This document shows positions 20,994 through 32,386 of a stretch of DNA of 64,000 nucleotides, piece after piece (positions within the stretch are counted from its first letter, which is position 1; the number at the start of each line of letters is the position of its first letter). The position numbers and the translations under genes were made by a program. This DNA comes from Bremia lactucae. Its lineage: Eukaryota; Oomycota; Peronosporomycetes; Peronosporales; Peronosporaceae. The notes beneath the pieces were generated by a model. It saw only the letters and a list, made by a program, of their open reading frames with translations, made no database searches and was not told the DNA's origin. Where the stretch lies: positions 3,290,361-3,354,360 of the forward strand of contig NC_090621.1 in NCBI RefSeq assembly GCF_004359215.1. Direction: 5' to 3'.

Positions 20994-21236
20994 GGACCAG
21001 TCAGCTTGCTCAGCCCTTGACCACTCATTTCGACTTACCTTTTAAACCATTCATTTTCTTTAATTCAGTTTTACATATGCGCCATAATTAAAACAAGTAA
21101 AAAGGTTTGCGCAATTAGGAGAGATGATACTCAGTAAGAATTAGATTAAGGATAGGCGACACCTTAAGGAGTATACCTAAAGTATCGGTTAGTTAAACTA
21201 ATTTTAATTCAGTCGTAATTTACCCTCATCCTGACA
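20989..21236 (+). repeat. 3' LTR of the gypsy block
   Basis: A 248-bp LTR ending CATCCTGACA, directly followed by the CGAAT target duplication. It is more diverged from the other two LTRs than they are from each other. Confidence 0.95.
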
Positions 21237-21241
21237 CGAAT

Positions 21242-22340
21242 ACAACCAAAGGTGGGGTGTATATACCAATTCCCTTTAAAATGTAACAGTTTCATAGTGC
21301 TATTGAGATGCTTCAAAATCGATGTTCTACTTCAAATTGCTCAACATGATAATGGTGCACATGTTATACAATATTATCTTAAAGGAGTCAGCACGACGGA
21401 AATTAAGAAGGTTCAGATTGCCTATTTGCATACTTTTTACGTGCAAGATCTCTAAAGTGGCTTTCTATGATGTGAGCGCCGGTGTACCCTGGTTCTCCGT
21501 TGATTCTGGGACCCGCCATGGAAATAAATGTAGCAGAGGGTGTGCCTCGAATACTACCCCCTCCTCTTTGAATATCTCTTTAAAGTTTGTCAGATCCTGT
21601 CCATGTTCCCTAGTCAACGCCGAAGGTGGTCCGTGTACCTTCCAGTGTAAGGCGTCTGCCACTTGTTTATATATCACGCTCTCATCTGCGTGCTGAGAGC
21701 GCGGTCGAGGCTTTCCTTTAATGTGACCCGTTCCAATCCAAGCCCAGTCATATTTTACCGAAAAAGGTTGAATCTGACGAAGCAACCGCGGTGGATTCGT
21801 ACAGAGCGTTTTTCCAATCCGGAGAGGTCATCGTTGCATCTTCTGCGCTGCGTGTCTGACCAGTGTGGGCTATGCTTGTGAGAAGAGGAAGCTACATTCA
21901 GCTAGGTTCCGTTCGCTAAATATTTGTAGCTCTGCGATACTCTAAAAGTCGACTCTATTGTGTTTTTGGCTGCCCAACATTCGTCCCTTGTCATCTCGGA
22001 TCCATATATTATCGTTCCATCGAAACGTTGCTCAGTAGCCTTATACTTCGTGACCATCACGGTACTGCTTGGTGATCCAAATATTGCGGTGGTGTTGTAG
22101 CGAACACCCACATTACCTGTGGCTTCCACTCCTCCGGCAAATTGAAAGAATCCATTCAACTACCTCGTTCCGTCGTCCAATATTTCAAATGATCAGTTGT
22201 GTCATCAGATATCGCGTCAGTGCGTGCTCTCTGAGCAGCCTAGCAGCCGTCAATAATTCGGTGCATGCGTCTACAACGCATACACCGTTCTTCGTGAATG
22301 GCTTACGCCATCCTCGCATACCACCCAATTAGAGGAGTCC
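21242..22340. pseudogene. Mixed retroelement debris
   Basis: Sequence flanking the insertion (GGTGGGGTGTATATACC) matches the left flank style (GAGGTGGGG). A minus-strand frame at 21785-21465 and another at 22159-21902 are not recognised. At about 22230-22325 the plus strand reads NNSVHASTTHTPFFVNGLRH, an integrase segment also present at about 44985-45060, so a gypsy integrase scrap lies here. Confidence 0.45.
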
Positions 22341-22367
22341 TCTAGTTTATCGTTTAAGCAATCACCC

Positions 22368-24034
22368 TAGCGTCGGGCTCTCCGGTCTACTGGCTAACCT
22401 CTCCCCCAGTCGGTCCAGTTGCGGGCTACTGAAGTCTTACAAGAACTGTAGCGCGAAGAAAAGTTCTCTATCTCCCCGCACAGTAGAAGCGTAGACATTG
22501 AGGATAGTGATGTCATCTATTCTGACTCCAATTGTCCGAGTATGGCCCATTTGTCATCCTGCCGTTTCCATGATTGTGTACCAGCTGACAGTGTTAAAAG
22601 AATCGCTACACACCGATGCACTAGATCTATACTCCAGTATTAAAGTTGGGTCTGCGCTGCGTCATGTCGTTCCGTGAGCTGCCTTAATACTATGATTCTC
22701 CGCTGGTTGCAATTCCGTTTTTATAAATATTGCGATAGATCCCCATGCAACAGGATACATCGGATCATGGTACGCCGTCTTGTATCCCGTATTGGCGTGG
22801 AGTAGGTGGAAGTGAGCCCGTCATTTAGCCGACGCCGATGCCGTCGTTAAACGGCTTTGCAATAAGGCTGCAATCTCATGATCAAAAACTTGTGAGCAGA
22901 TAAAGTGTTGACTTACGTGATGTCTCCTCGTTGGGTCACAAAATNCCCTAGCGTCGGGCTCTCCGGTCTACTGGCTAATTTCTCCCCCAGTCGGTCCAGT
23001 TGCGGGCTATTGAAGTCTTCCAAGAACTGTAGCGCGAAGAAAAGTTCTCTATCTCCCCGCACATTAGAAGCGTAGACGTTGAGGATAGTGATGTCATCTA
23101 TTATGACTCCAATTGTCCGTGTATGGCCCATTTGTCATCCTGCCATTTTCCTGATTGTGGACCTGCTGACAGTGTTAGAAGAATCGCTACAAACCGATGC
23201 ACTAGATCTATGCTCCAGTATAAAAGTTGAGTCTACGCTGCGTCATGTCGTAGGTCCCACAGCCCTCTGCATATATCGCTTAGTTCGTTCGCCTTCTCCC
23301 AATTTACTACGTGCGTCTCTTGGAGGCACCATATCAACGGGCATTCCTGTAACTCGGTCCCTCTCCACGCAGCAATCCAGTCTATCCTTGTCTCCTTTTT
23401 AAACCCGAGTACGTTTTGCGTAACGAAGCACTTGTATCCTGGTTTTTGAAGCATTTGATCTGAACAACCTCAACGTTGTTCCTACAACACCTTCATCCAA
23501 CCGAAGACATCTCCTGATGCGATGCTGAATCGGTAAATCTGGGCTGCTATATGGCTCCGTGAGCTGCCCTTAATAATATGATTCTCCGCTGGTTGCAATT
23601 CCGTTTTTATAAATATTGCGATAATCCCCATGCAACAGGATACATCGGATCATGGTACGCCGTCTTGTATCCCGTATTGGCGCGGAGTAGGTGGAAGTGA
23701 GCCCGTCATTTAGCCGACGCCGATGCCGTCGTTAAACGGCTTCGAAATAAGGCTGCAATCTCATAATCAAAAACTTGTGAGCAGATAAAGTGTTGACTTA
23801 CGTGATGTCTCCTCGTTGGGTCACAAAATAGTACTAAATCATCCTCCTCCGTATTTCAGCTCCCGAAGTCGTTTCCAATCGTCCGGTTATCGACAAGTGG
23901 GGCCAACTGCGTTTAGTTAAGAACCTTTTGCCATTCTGCTGTGGTACTGTGGACGTCCAGAAAATGCTTCTGGTCCGGGTTGGCCAGTCCTCCTCTAAGG
24001 CCGCCCACGCTTCTAACCAATCGTGACTGTCCAT
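22368..24034 (-). pseudogene. LINE-type retrotransposon endonuclease fragments, duplicated
   Basis: On the minus strand, frames at 23454-23233 (ECPLIWCLQETHV) and 23131-22946 (DDITILNVYASNVRGDRE) resemble the N-terminal endonuclease of non-LTR retrotransposons, with the catalytic Glu in QETH. The block 22368-22944 repeats 22946-23848, except that the first copy lacks about 300 bp present at about 23254-23555. The repeats meet at the n at 22945. All frames are short and broken. A frame at 24034-23834 may belong to the same element. Confidence 0.55.
22945..22945. other. Scaffold join (single n) in LINE remnant
   Basis: It lies between two copies of the same LINE segment. The sequence before it ends GGGTCACAAAAT, and the same string recurs at about 23818, where it continues uninterrupted. 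Confidence 0.9.
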
Positions 24035-24378
24035 CCTATCATCCTCATCATCATAGGTAAGCTGTTTGGTGACTACATCACCCTTGCCCAGATAATGTAA
24101 TAGGCCACATTACAGGATTACCACAAAACAAAATAAACAATTACATTTGTAGGCAGGTGCTGAGCGGGCACAGCGTAACAAATTATTATTATGGTTCATA
24201 ATTGGGGGCCTAGAAACCCAATATAGACCAATAATAAAGTACCTGAAAATAAGTGGTCCCGAAAGGCGGGATCATGGTCATACTTAGCACGATTAAAATT
24301 TTCGAAGCGATTTAATAAAATCGAATTTTACTTGATACCTAATAGTAGTCTGGAGGCTCCACAAGCGTTTTGTGTAAG

Positions 24379-27300
24379 CTAGTGACGGGACGTTCTAGCC
24401 CCGTTACAGATAGCTTCATTGTGTTTCTTCCTCAATGTCGATCCTGCTGCTATGCGATCCTCTGGCCACGTGGCCTCGTTTACGAACGCGGGTTGGTTCC
24501 CTCTATGCCGCAGGTGGAGGTGTGGATGGCTATGCTGGAGGCGCTCGCGTTTTCTTAGCTGTACACTTTTCTGTTGACTATTTTGCCGTGTGACCGACGC
24601 TGTTATGCCAGGAACCGAAGGTGGACTTACATGGAGTGCACTGCTCGGATAGCACGACTGCCTGTTCACATGGTGCTGTCTCGAGACGGAATACTTATTG
24701 TTGCAACATAGTCGCTCATGCTCATTGTTGATTGTTGCAACTGTGGTCTTACCCTTACTGTTGTTTTGCTCCGCCGGCTCAAAATCAGGCCGGCGCGAAA
24801 GGGTATCAGCGACGACGTTAAGTCGTCCTGGTTTATATTTCACGAAGAATTTATATTCCGCGAAGTAAGACAATCATCTCGCCAAACTTTGCGATAGGTG
24901 TGGACTCTTTACGGCCGTGTGTAAAGAATATACAATGAACGGTCTATCTTCCAAGAGATAGGCCCTAAACTTAGCTAGTATATATTTCATGGCAAGGAGT
25001 TCCTTGTCATGCACTGGGTTATTGCGTTCAGCTAGTTAAAGCTGACGCGACTGATAGCAGACGACGCTCTCTGCACCGTCTGTGTCATATTGCATTAACG
25101 CACAGCCGATTGCAAGATCGCTGGCGTCACAGACTACATAAAAAGGTCGGTCTTGGTCTGCAATCGCTGGGATTGGCAATTGTATTAAGCTTTATTCAAT
25201 ACCCTCAAAGGAACGCTGCCAATCAGCGTTCTATGACCCCTTTAAATTTTCTTCACCGAAAAAGAACTATAAACTGTTATTTTGGCAAAATTGTGGGAGT
25301 ACTTGTGTAAGTACGCCGCTAAGCCAAGGAACTATCGTAGTCCCTTTACACCGACTGGCACAGGCTAGTCGGTAATCGCCTTGATTTTTTCTGAATCAGG
25401 GCTTACACCGTGTTTACACACGATGCGCCCAAGAAGTGGTATTTCGCTTGCTGCGAATATGCACTTCTTGAGATTTGCATACAGCTTATGCTTACGCATA
25501 AGTGTAAGATCCTTTCGGACGTATGTACAATATAATTCAACATCCGACTTTTCGTTCATGGCTCTGCTATGAACGAAGACGCCATTAAAATAGCTCGGTG
25601 CGAGATCCCGCACCGATCTCAACAGATTGGTTACACATCTGTTTATGTCGCAGGGACATTACTAAGTCCGTGTGGCATGACTAGGCATTACCATGGCATT
25701 CCGCTTGAAGTGCTTACTGCTTACTGCTGTGAACGGGATATCTTATTTATGCATGAGGATCTACTAAAATCTATCCATCAGAACCATTGACGAAAAGATA
25801 GTACTCTTTGACATACCATCAATAATTACGTCTTTTCGTGGTATCGGCGTTTGAACCGGTAAAGTTGCATCGATAATCTGATTGAATGCATGCACTATCC
25901 GCCATCTTCTGTTGCTTTACACTCACAGAAACTCAGAGAGCTATGTGGGGAAGTTGAATCCCTCACATGTCCCGCTGTTCAGCGTTCGGCAAAGACTTTG
26001 TCGATCGCTATTACTTGTTCCCGAGGCAATGGTCATATCTTCATGACACAGTACTTCGAACCTGGAATTAGGTCGATTTCGTGTCGAATGCCTTTATCCT
26101 TAGGCAACTCGCACGGTACTGATTCCAAGAAGACATCCTTAAATTTCTTAAGATCGTTATATAAACGGTTTGTCTTCAAAGGCTCCCAGGATTTGGACGT
26201 AAAACGTTTACTCCGAGTCTTCTCATCGAGGCCACTTTCGTCCATCGATGAGCCACTAACAATCCGTTCATTCTCAGGAAATACTATTGCCGACCGAATA
26301 TCGGCCACATAGTTTTCATCTGTGCCAAGTACGCAGATCTGCTTGACTTTGCCACTACGCAGATCACGCAAGAGCCCTTTCGGTTCTAGCGTTGGCAATT
26401 GGGATTTCTACGAAGTTAACTTCGGAAGCGCTAATAGATCAGGTGTATATAAGCGCCTACACGCGATCCATTGTTAACTAAGTCATTGATTGTCTCAGTT
26501 TCTTCTTTGGAACTTGCTTCCAAAGTTACCTGGGAACCTTTGACCACAGGTTTCCGTGGACTTATGCTCACAAAAATTCTTGGGGAGTATCCTTCCCAAC
26601 TGTCTCTAGCTGTGGTTGCGCTACCACAGCGGATTCCTTCCCAACTGTCTCTAGCTGTGGGTGCGCTACCACAGCGGATTCCTCTACGATCGACTCTCCA
26701 GTCAATCTAGGCCCTTCGCACTGTCTCCTATATAGACTGACGTTTCAAACTTTCGTGGTTGTTGCTTTTTAAGCAAGCATCTTTGTTTCGCACCACTCAA
26801 CTTATTCGAGTGGCCGAACTTCGACGATGCCTGTGCTTGTACACAGCCGTCGGGATCTGATTCCACAATGTGTTGGGTATTCACACTGAGGTCTTGTGCA
26901 GTCATGCTAACGACCGAACCACAAGTGAGGCCATCGCACTCACTCATAGGACATCCACACCTTTGTGGACGCTTCAAGACGTTCATCAGTTGGCCATCTG
27001 ATGAACAAGAGACAGGCATCGTCACGGATTGATGCTGCCAGTTTTTACATGGCTCGTACTTTCTGAGCCATGGTAATCCAAGGATGACATCAAATTTGTC
27101 ATCCGAAACTAGTACGACGAAATCATTATCGTACTGTTTACCCTTTAACATGTGTTGGATACCAACTACACGTTTATTAACCGTTACAGATGCGCCTGTT
27201 GTTGCTAGGCGCCCTGTCATATGCCTCCTTGAAGCCATGACCTGCACCTTTAAAGCAACATCGACATATGTCCACACACGGAATGCAAAGTATCCCTGCC

Positions 27301-27386
27301 TCTCTATACAAACGGTGCAGCTTGTAGCGTGCACCGACTACGGTCCGCTTTTTGAACCGTTCCCGGAAAAGCATCCAGTTTTTCAA
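24379..27386 (-). pseudogene. Decayed Ty3/gypsy element (protease to RNase H)
   Basis: Read on the minus strand from the right: an aspartic protease-like frame at 27334-26702 (FDVILGLPWLRKYEP), a linker frame at 26398-26033 (DVFLESVPCELPKDKGIRH, the start of RT), an RT piece at 25622-25365 (FVHSRAMNEKSDVELYCTY, CIFAASEIPLLGRIVCKHG) and an RNase H end at 24873-24379 (KYKPGRLNVVADTLSRRPDF). The order is correct; stops and frameshifts break it throughout. It is homologous to the minus-strand element at 45.3-48.9 kb but clearly diverged, which makes the two useful for comparison. Confidence 0.8.
26591..26682. repeat. 46-bp tandem duplication
   Basis: CCTTCCCAACTGTCTCTAGC begins both units (26591 and 26637); they differ by one base. 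It lies within the decayed gypsy protease/RT linker. Confidence 0.9.
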
Positions 27387-27422
27387 GCCAGACTTCGCGG
27401 CCTATGCTTTGCACATGCATGA

Positions 27423-27895
27423 CCCCTAAGATAAACCTCTTGAGTGACAGATCCCGTTGACTTAATTGAGACAAGGCACAATAGAAATTAATGCAGGTCG
27501 CTAAGATGGAGGTTGACGAAGCCGCTCACCAAGACCATGATAGCTTTATATACTGAACGAAAACAACTGTGGGACTGCCCACGTTACCGGGATTGGTGCA
27601 GCAGCTGTTACGGTTGAATCATAGTCAGCGCGTCCGAAACAATCGGTGCCTATCATGCACCTCCTACTAGTCATTCAGCAAAATCCACAAATAGTGTTTG
27701 CACATACAACCGTTAAGCATGCGACCAAAATCGACGATGACGTTACCATTATCGTAATGAAGATAAAACTTAATACGACATTTAGGCTTTATACAAATGA
27801 TGACGTCCATTCCATATAACTTCTTTTATCTTAAGTTCACTAAGACATAGAGACACATCACACGCGGGTGAAGAATGTAAAGTCTAGGACGGTGG
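27423..27895. other. No feature recognised
   Basis: Intergenic or decayed retroelement sequence upstream (minus-strand sense) of the 24.4-27.4 kb element. No LTR could be identified. Confidence 0.3.
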
Positions 27896-28360
27896 CTAGA
27901 GGGAAACATAATCTTGTCGGTCAACTTCTTGGTAGTTCGTGCCAAGGAAACTAGAAGAAAATTTGGTGGATTGGCATGGCAGTCCCCAATTATAACAATG
28001 CATCAGAGTTCGAGTCGCCTTAAGAGTGGGGAGCCTGACCTTGTGAACGCTTTCGTTCACCCTGAGGTAGAATATCTGGTATGAACAATGATCGGTACCA
28101 TATTCCAATGTTCGACTCATCCAGGCTTCACAAGCCTTGTGAGGACGAAACGGAAATCTGTATTGATGCCTTTTTCCGGCATCGGCGGTACACTTGAAGC
28201 GGGCAAAGGATGTCACTCTTGTGTTCCAAGCCTGGGAAGCATTTGTACAGAAGTATCCATCCTCCTGGATCACCATAAATTGCACGACGAAAACCCCTCG
28301 GTTGAATGTCTGGTACATTGCGGGAAATCGTTGATACCTAGTAGGTGCGGGGCGCCCCAC
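27896..28360 (-). CDS. Unidentified open frame
   Basis: A frame of up to 154 codons contains MVIQEDGYFCTNASQAWNTR, HKACEAWMSRTLEYGTDH and LRVNESVHKVRLPTLKATRT. It has several Cys and aromatic residues and no domain I recognise. It may be a remnant of a transposable element, given its surroundings, or a partial host gene. The start codon is uncertain. Confidence 0.25.
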   Translation of the reverse strand: MGRPAPTRYQRFPAMYQTFNRGVFVVQFMVIQEDGYFCTNASQAWNTRVTSFARFKCTADAGKRHQYRFPFRPHKACEAWMSRTLEYGTDHCSYQIFYLRVNESVHKVRLPTLKATRTLMHCYNWGLPCQSTKFSSSFLGTNYQEVDRQDYVSL

Positions 28361-28859
28361 TGGGGAGACCTAGGCTTTGTTGAACCTCTAGGTTTTTTAA
28401 GAATGATTTATATATAATCAAATTAACAATAAACTCTATATCCGATCAATGAATGCCACCTCTACCCTTACATTGTGAGCGTATTATTCTGCGTACCTCG
28501 GATTACGGATTACGCTAGCCGTCATTCCTTCCAATGTAAATGCTTTTATGTACATCACATACACAAGGTTCACTATGTGCACCGCAGGTCTAAGAGATAC
28601 ATTAAAGGTGTTTATGGATTAATAAATAGTTTGTGAAGTTAAAAGGAGAAAGGTAATACGGATATTTATACACAAATCTATTTTAAAACTCTCGTTTTAC
28701 GCGAAGGTACCTTTTATTGCAGAGGACAAACAAAATAACTCCTTCCTTGAAAGTACCAAAGCTAACTCAAATTTCGACAATTTATCTGATCCCGACCGTT
28801 CTAAGTTCTTTACATTGTAAAATATAAGACTGATTATTAAAATGGCTCGACAAAAACCT
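28361..28859. other. AT-rich intergenic, no gene recognised
   Basis: Sequence downstream of the hypothetical gene at 28860-29270. Nothing further is seen. Confidence 0.35.
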
Positions 28860-29270
28860 TCAGTGCCAGACAGGTGTCCCTGCAGCCAAGGCACGACGCT
28901 GCTTTGCTTGTTCACATTGCTGCAAATATTTCGGATCGTTTTGATAGGCAAACACACGCGGATCAACAGTTTCGACACGAGTACGGAGCTCCTGCCACTT
29001 GTTATGCACAGGACCTGCTTTTGTCGTAGCTAGTGATGCGTTGATAGCTTCATTCTCCTGAATCTGACCGTCAAAAGTGCTATTTCCATCACTTTCGAGT
29101 CCCTCCAGACCGTCCTGGTGGCTATAACTATCCGTTTTAGCTGGCATCGTAGTGAGAGCATTGTAAATAGAAGCCAGTAGCGGTAAGCGTCTCGAGTTGT
29201 CGTTAAGTGGAATCGCAGCCCCGAAAGATCCGGTCGTGGCAGAGGCGAAGGCGAGACTTTGAATCGACAT
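28860..29270 (-). CDS. Small hypothetical protein
   Basis: A 136-residue frame starts at the ATG at 29270 (MSIQSLAFASATTGSFGAAI). The first two thirds are Ser/Thr/Ala-rich; the C terminus is charged (DPRVFAYQNDPKYLQQCEQA, KQRRALAAGTPVWH). No domain is recognised. Isolation from repeats and a plausible ATG favour a real gene, but only moderately. Confidence 0.4.
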   Translation of the reverse strand: MSIQSLAFASATTGSFGAAIPLNDNSRRLPLLASIYNALTTMPAKTDSYSHQDGLEGLESDGNSTFDGQIQENEAINASLATTKAGPVHNKWQELRTRVETVDPRVFAYQNDPKYLQQCEQAKQRRALAAGTPVWH

Positions 29271-30085
29271 TATGGCACTTGGACGAGATCAAGATTAATG
29301 GCTTTGCGATACAAGTGTCGAGTTCAAGACTGTTAGTCTAGAGCTTGATAGATCGCAAGCCATCATCAAAGAGCTATAGTCAAACTCGACGATGAGGAGG
29401 TCACGAATGTGGTCAAACCTTTCGATTTGACAGCATTCGTCTTTTATTTTTGGTTAAATTGAAGTTTTGCACTTGAAATTATTTATTCGCCACACTTATT
29501 AAATTTTCAAGGCCAATATTTTGACACGAGGATAGTTTTTTTAGCTTTGTAAATCTTTGTTTTAATGGTATCCATTGAAAACGGACATATTTAACTCTCA
29601 TGTAAGGTCCTATAAGTAGTACCATAGCCTCAATGAAGATGGCGACGACAAAAACAGTGGGTGGTACAAGAGTTAAAGTGACTCGCTTTCTTCATCCTCC
29701 CTAGCGGATGTTTAATGACAAAAACTCAATTGTCGGAGAACCAATGAATTCCACTATATATTTCAAATTCGCACCGGACACTTTCTTTTTTTATTTGCTT
29801 GGATCTGTGATAAAGTCGAGGGCGGCTTATGGCTCTGCGGACTACTATTTCTACCATTATGGGGGCACTAAGTAACAAACAGCCACCGTCGAACTTTTTG
29901 GCTCGGCTTTTTCGAAAAATCGGAGATTTGTTACCTTAATAGTCAGCTCCACATTAGCACAAATTTTAAGTTTATTTGTCCTCTTTGCATTTATGTAAAA
30001 AAGCTCATTCTAATTGCTACCATGTTTTTATACAAAATTGATGAATCTCTAATATAGGATAGACTGTAGGCGCCCATTTCACTCT
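29271..30085. other. Intergenic, about 0.8 kb
   Basis: Lies between the start of a minus-strand hypothetical gene and the end of TrpRS. It probably contains the hypothetical gene's promoter and the TrpRS 3' end. No coding sequence is recognised. Confidence 0.4.
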
Positions 30086-31324
30086 CTAATTGCTTTCAGC
30101 AGAACGACTGAGACCCATGACTTTCTTAACGTCTTTCATCGTAGCAGCAGCGAGTTCAGAAGCTTTCGCCGCCCCATCCTTGAGCACCTTATCGACATAT
30201 TCGACGTCCGCCTCGTACTGTTTGATACGCTCTCCAATTGGGCACATTCTGTCCACATTACGATCACATTAGCACCCTTCAAAAGACATACCCCTCCGAA
30301 TCAAACACACATACTTGGCAATCACTGCGTCTGCCACACAATCTTTGAAGGTACCCGTGCTGTAATTCGCGTACTCGGCCTCCAGGTGCACGACACTGTA
30401 ACCAGTAACCGCGCTAGCAATTGCCAGCAAGTTCGAAATGCCAGGTCGTTCCTGGCAGTCATACGAAATGCCGTGTATCGCATCCGTCGTAGCCTTGCGA
30501 ATCTTTTTTCGAATATCGTCGGCACTGTCCGTGAGCTCAATGCGACTGAGGGCCGATGTGTCGCTCTTGCTCATTTTCTTGCGAGGGTTACGCAAACTCA
30601 TAATCCGCACGAGTGTCTTGCTCTGTGTAGTGGTATACGGCCTTGGCTTCAGTAGCACTTCCTTCCCAGGTGACTGAAAGCGATTATTAAATGTAGTAGC
30701 AATCGTTCGCGTGAGCTCCAAATGCTGCTGCTGGTCGTCTCCTACCGGGACGTGCGTTGCACGGTAGAGTAAAATATCGGCAGCCATAAGGACGGGGTAC
30801 GCGAGTAACCCTAGCGAAGTCTCGGTCCTTGCTATAGCTGCTTTTTGCTTAAATTGCGTCATCCGGTGTACCCGACCGAGTGGGGTTACACAGCTAAGAA
30901 GCCACGCGAGCTCAGCGTGTGCAGGCACATCAGACTGGCGAAATATTATATTACAAGTTGGATCAAGGCCCGTGCCTAGTAATGCGGCTACCATGGAATG
31001 CACCTGACTGGGCATGCGCTGGGGGTTATATGGCACCGTCAAGGCGTGGAGGTCCACGACGGAGTACAGTCGGGTTACATTCCGTAAGGTGGGTACGGTT
31101 GGTGACGCCACGATGTCACGATCTAAATTGGTAGCTCCTTGCAGCGCTACCCAGTTGGCAAGGGCACCACAATAATTGCCCAAATGGGGCGTACCAGTCG
31201 GCTGGATGCCGGAGAATACCCGCCAGTCGACACAATGATTACTATACTGCTTGATCGGTGTACCGAAAATGGCGCGTGGGCGTGTGACCGAGCTCTTGAG
31301 CCAGCGATGTGAGTGCGAAGCCAT
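30086..31324 (-). CDS. Tryptophanyl-tRNA synthetase, bacterial/organellar type
   Basis: Two exons, 31324-30315 and 30248-30086, give 390 residues. The 66-bp intron starts GTATGT, has a TGCTAATG branch-like site and ends CAG; splicing joins ADAVIAK to MCPIGERIKQY. The class I signatures are PTGTPHLGNY (HIGH-type) and KKMSKSD (KMSKS). VGDDQQQHLELTR and the spacing are those of bacterial-type TrpRS. The N terminus is Ser/Arg-rich (MASHSHRWLKSSVTRPRAIF), as expected of a mitochondrial presequence. It charges tRNA-Trp, probably in mitochondria. Reading through the intron would give a protein missing the last 50 or so residues. Confidence 0.93.
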
Positions 31325-32386
31325 TTCAAATTAGATTGAGCATTTAAATGAACAATAAAATGTGACTTGTGCAAATAATTGCGAACTTATGTTCATCCTC
31401 TATGGATAATGTCCCTAATTTTAGTCTTTTGCTTATCTGTACTTGCTTAATATTATCAACAGCTTGACGCAAGCGGTGTATACGGTGTGGTGTACACAGC
31501 GCGACGGGAGTCCAAGTCTCAAATATATGTAATTAAGATTCAAAACGTTTGCGCGACAAAAAGTTTCCTCACACCAAGTTTGATAGTCATCATGTTTTGC
31601 CAAACTGCTTTGTGATAAATCTTCTGACTTTTTCTTAGCATCAATCTTAAATCAAATTATACGAAATATGCAATGAGGAGGAGTGATATTGCAGTTAGTA
31701 AAGTTAAAACTCTTTTGAATCCCTCAATATATACCTTATATTTTACGAACCAGATGAGCATTAGTGTATGACGTACAGATTAATCAATATAGCTTTCGCG
31801 ATGTTATTGTTTTGTATTTTAGTGACACTCTTTTTTTGAAAGCAGTTGATAATTTTTTTTGGCAATTCCTGATCTCAAATAAGCTACGAAGCCACATCTC
31901 GGAATGCAATGAAGCAGAGAATAGCAATGTATATTAAGCGTTAGATGGTCCTTTCTTGATGCCGCAAGAATCAAGTCGACAGTGTCTTGATTCAGCAACA
32001 GCAGAAACATTTATTTTGCCAAAACAATCAGACATGTATTCCAAGAGCATCTGTGACACTTCTATCCTTAAGAAAGTCATGCAATAATTGACAAAACTTG
32101 AAGTGGCAAACCATAATGTCGTAGCAAGTAGCTTCGACAAAAGATAGGCGACTTTAATTTTCTATGACACACGTGACCCACATTTTATATATATAGTAGC
32201 AGTCCAAACCGTTTGACAATAATATTGCGTGTTCCGACTCTTCCTTCATACTGAGTCATCAATACAATCGTCCAATAAATGTAGTCGACGTCCGTACAAC
32301 ATCTGAACTTTTGTACGCTACCACTGCTTATCCAAACGGTCTACACTTTTTTCTTCTACTATCCTAAGTCTACCAGTCTCTTTCCG
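31325..32386. other. Intergenic, about 1.1 kb
   Basis: AT-rich sequence between the TrpRS start and the kinesin stop, both on the minus strand. It holds the TrpRS promoter. No gene is recognised. Confidence 0.45.

Larger units (their letters stand above)
12236..21236 (+). mobile_element. Chromodomain Ty3/gypsy retrotransposon, one full and one partial copy
   Basis: The block is flanked by CGAAT at 12231-12235 and 21237-21241, a 5-bp target-site duplication. It contains three near-identical 248-bp LTRs (12236, 17973, 20989), a full internal region 12484-17972, and a partial internal region 18221-20988 interrupted by an n at 18264. The internal order gag, protease, RT/RNase H, integrase, chromodomain is that of a chromovirus-type gypsy. 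Both copies share the same frame disruptions downstream of the RT start. The structure is either LTR-internal-LTR-internal-LTR or one element split over two contigs that were extended through the LTR. Confidence 0.9.

Noticed and set aside
30249..30314. TrpRS ending at the in-frame stop 30269
   Set aside because: That reading enters the intron; the spliced form restores the conserved C terminus and the intron has good splice signals.
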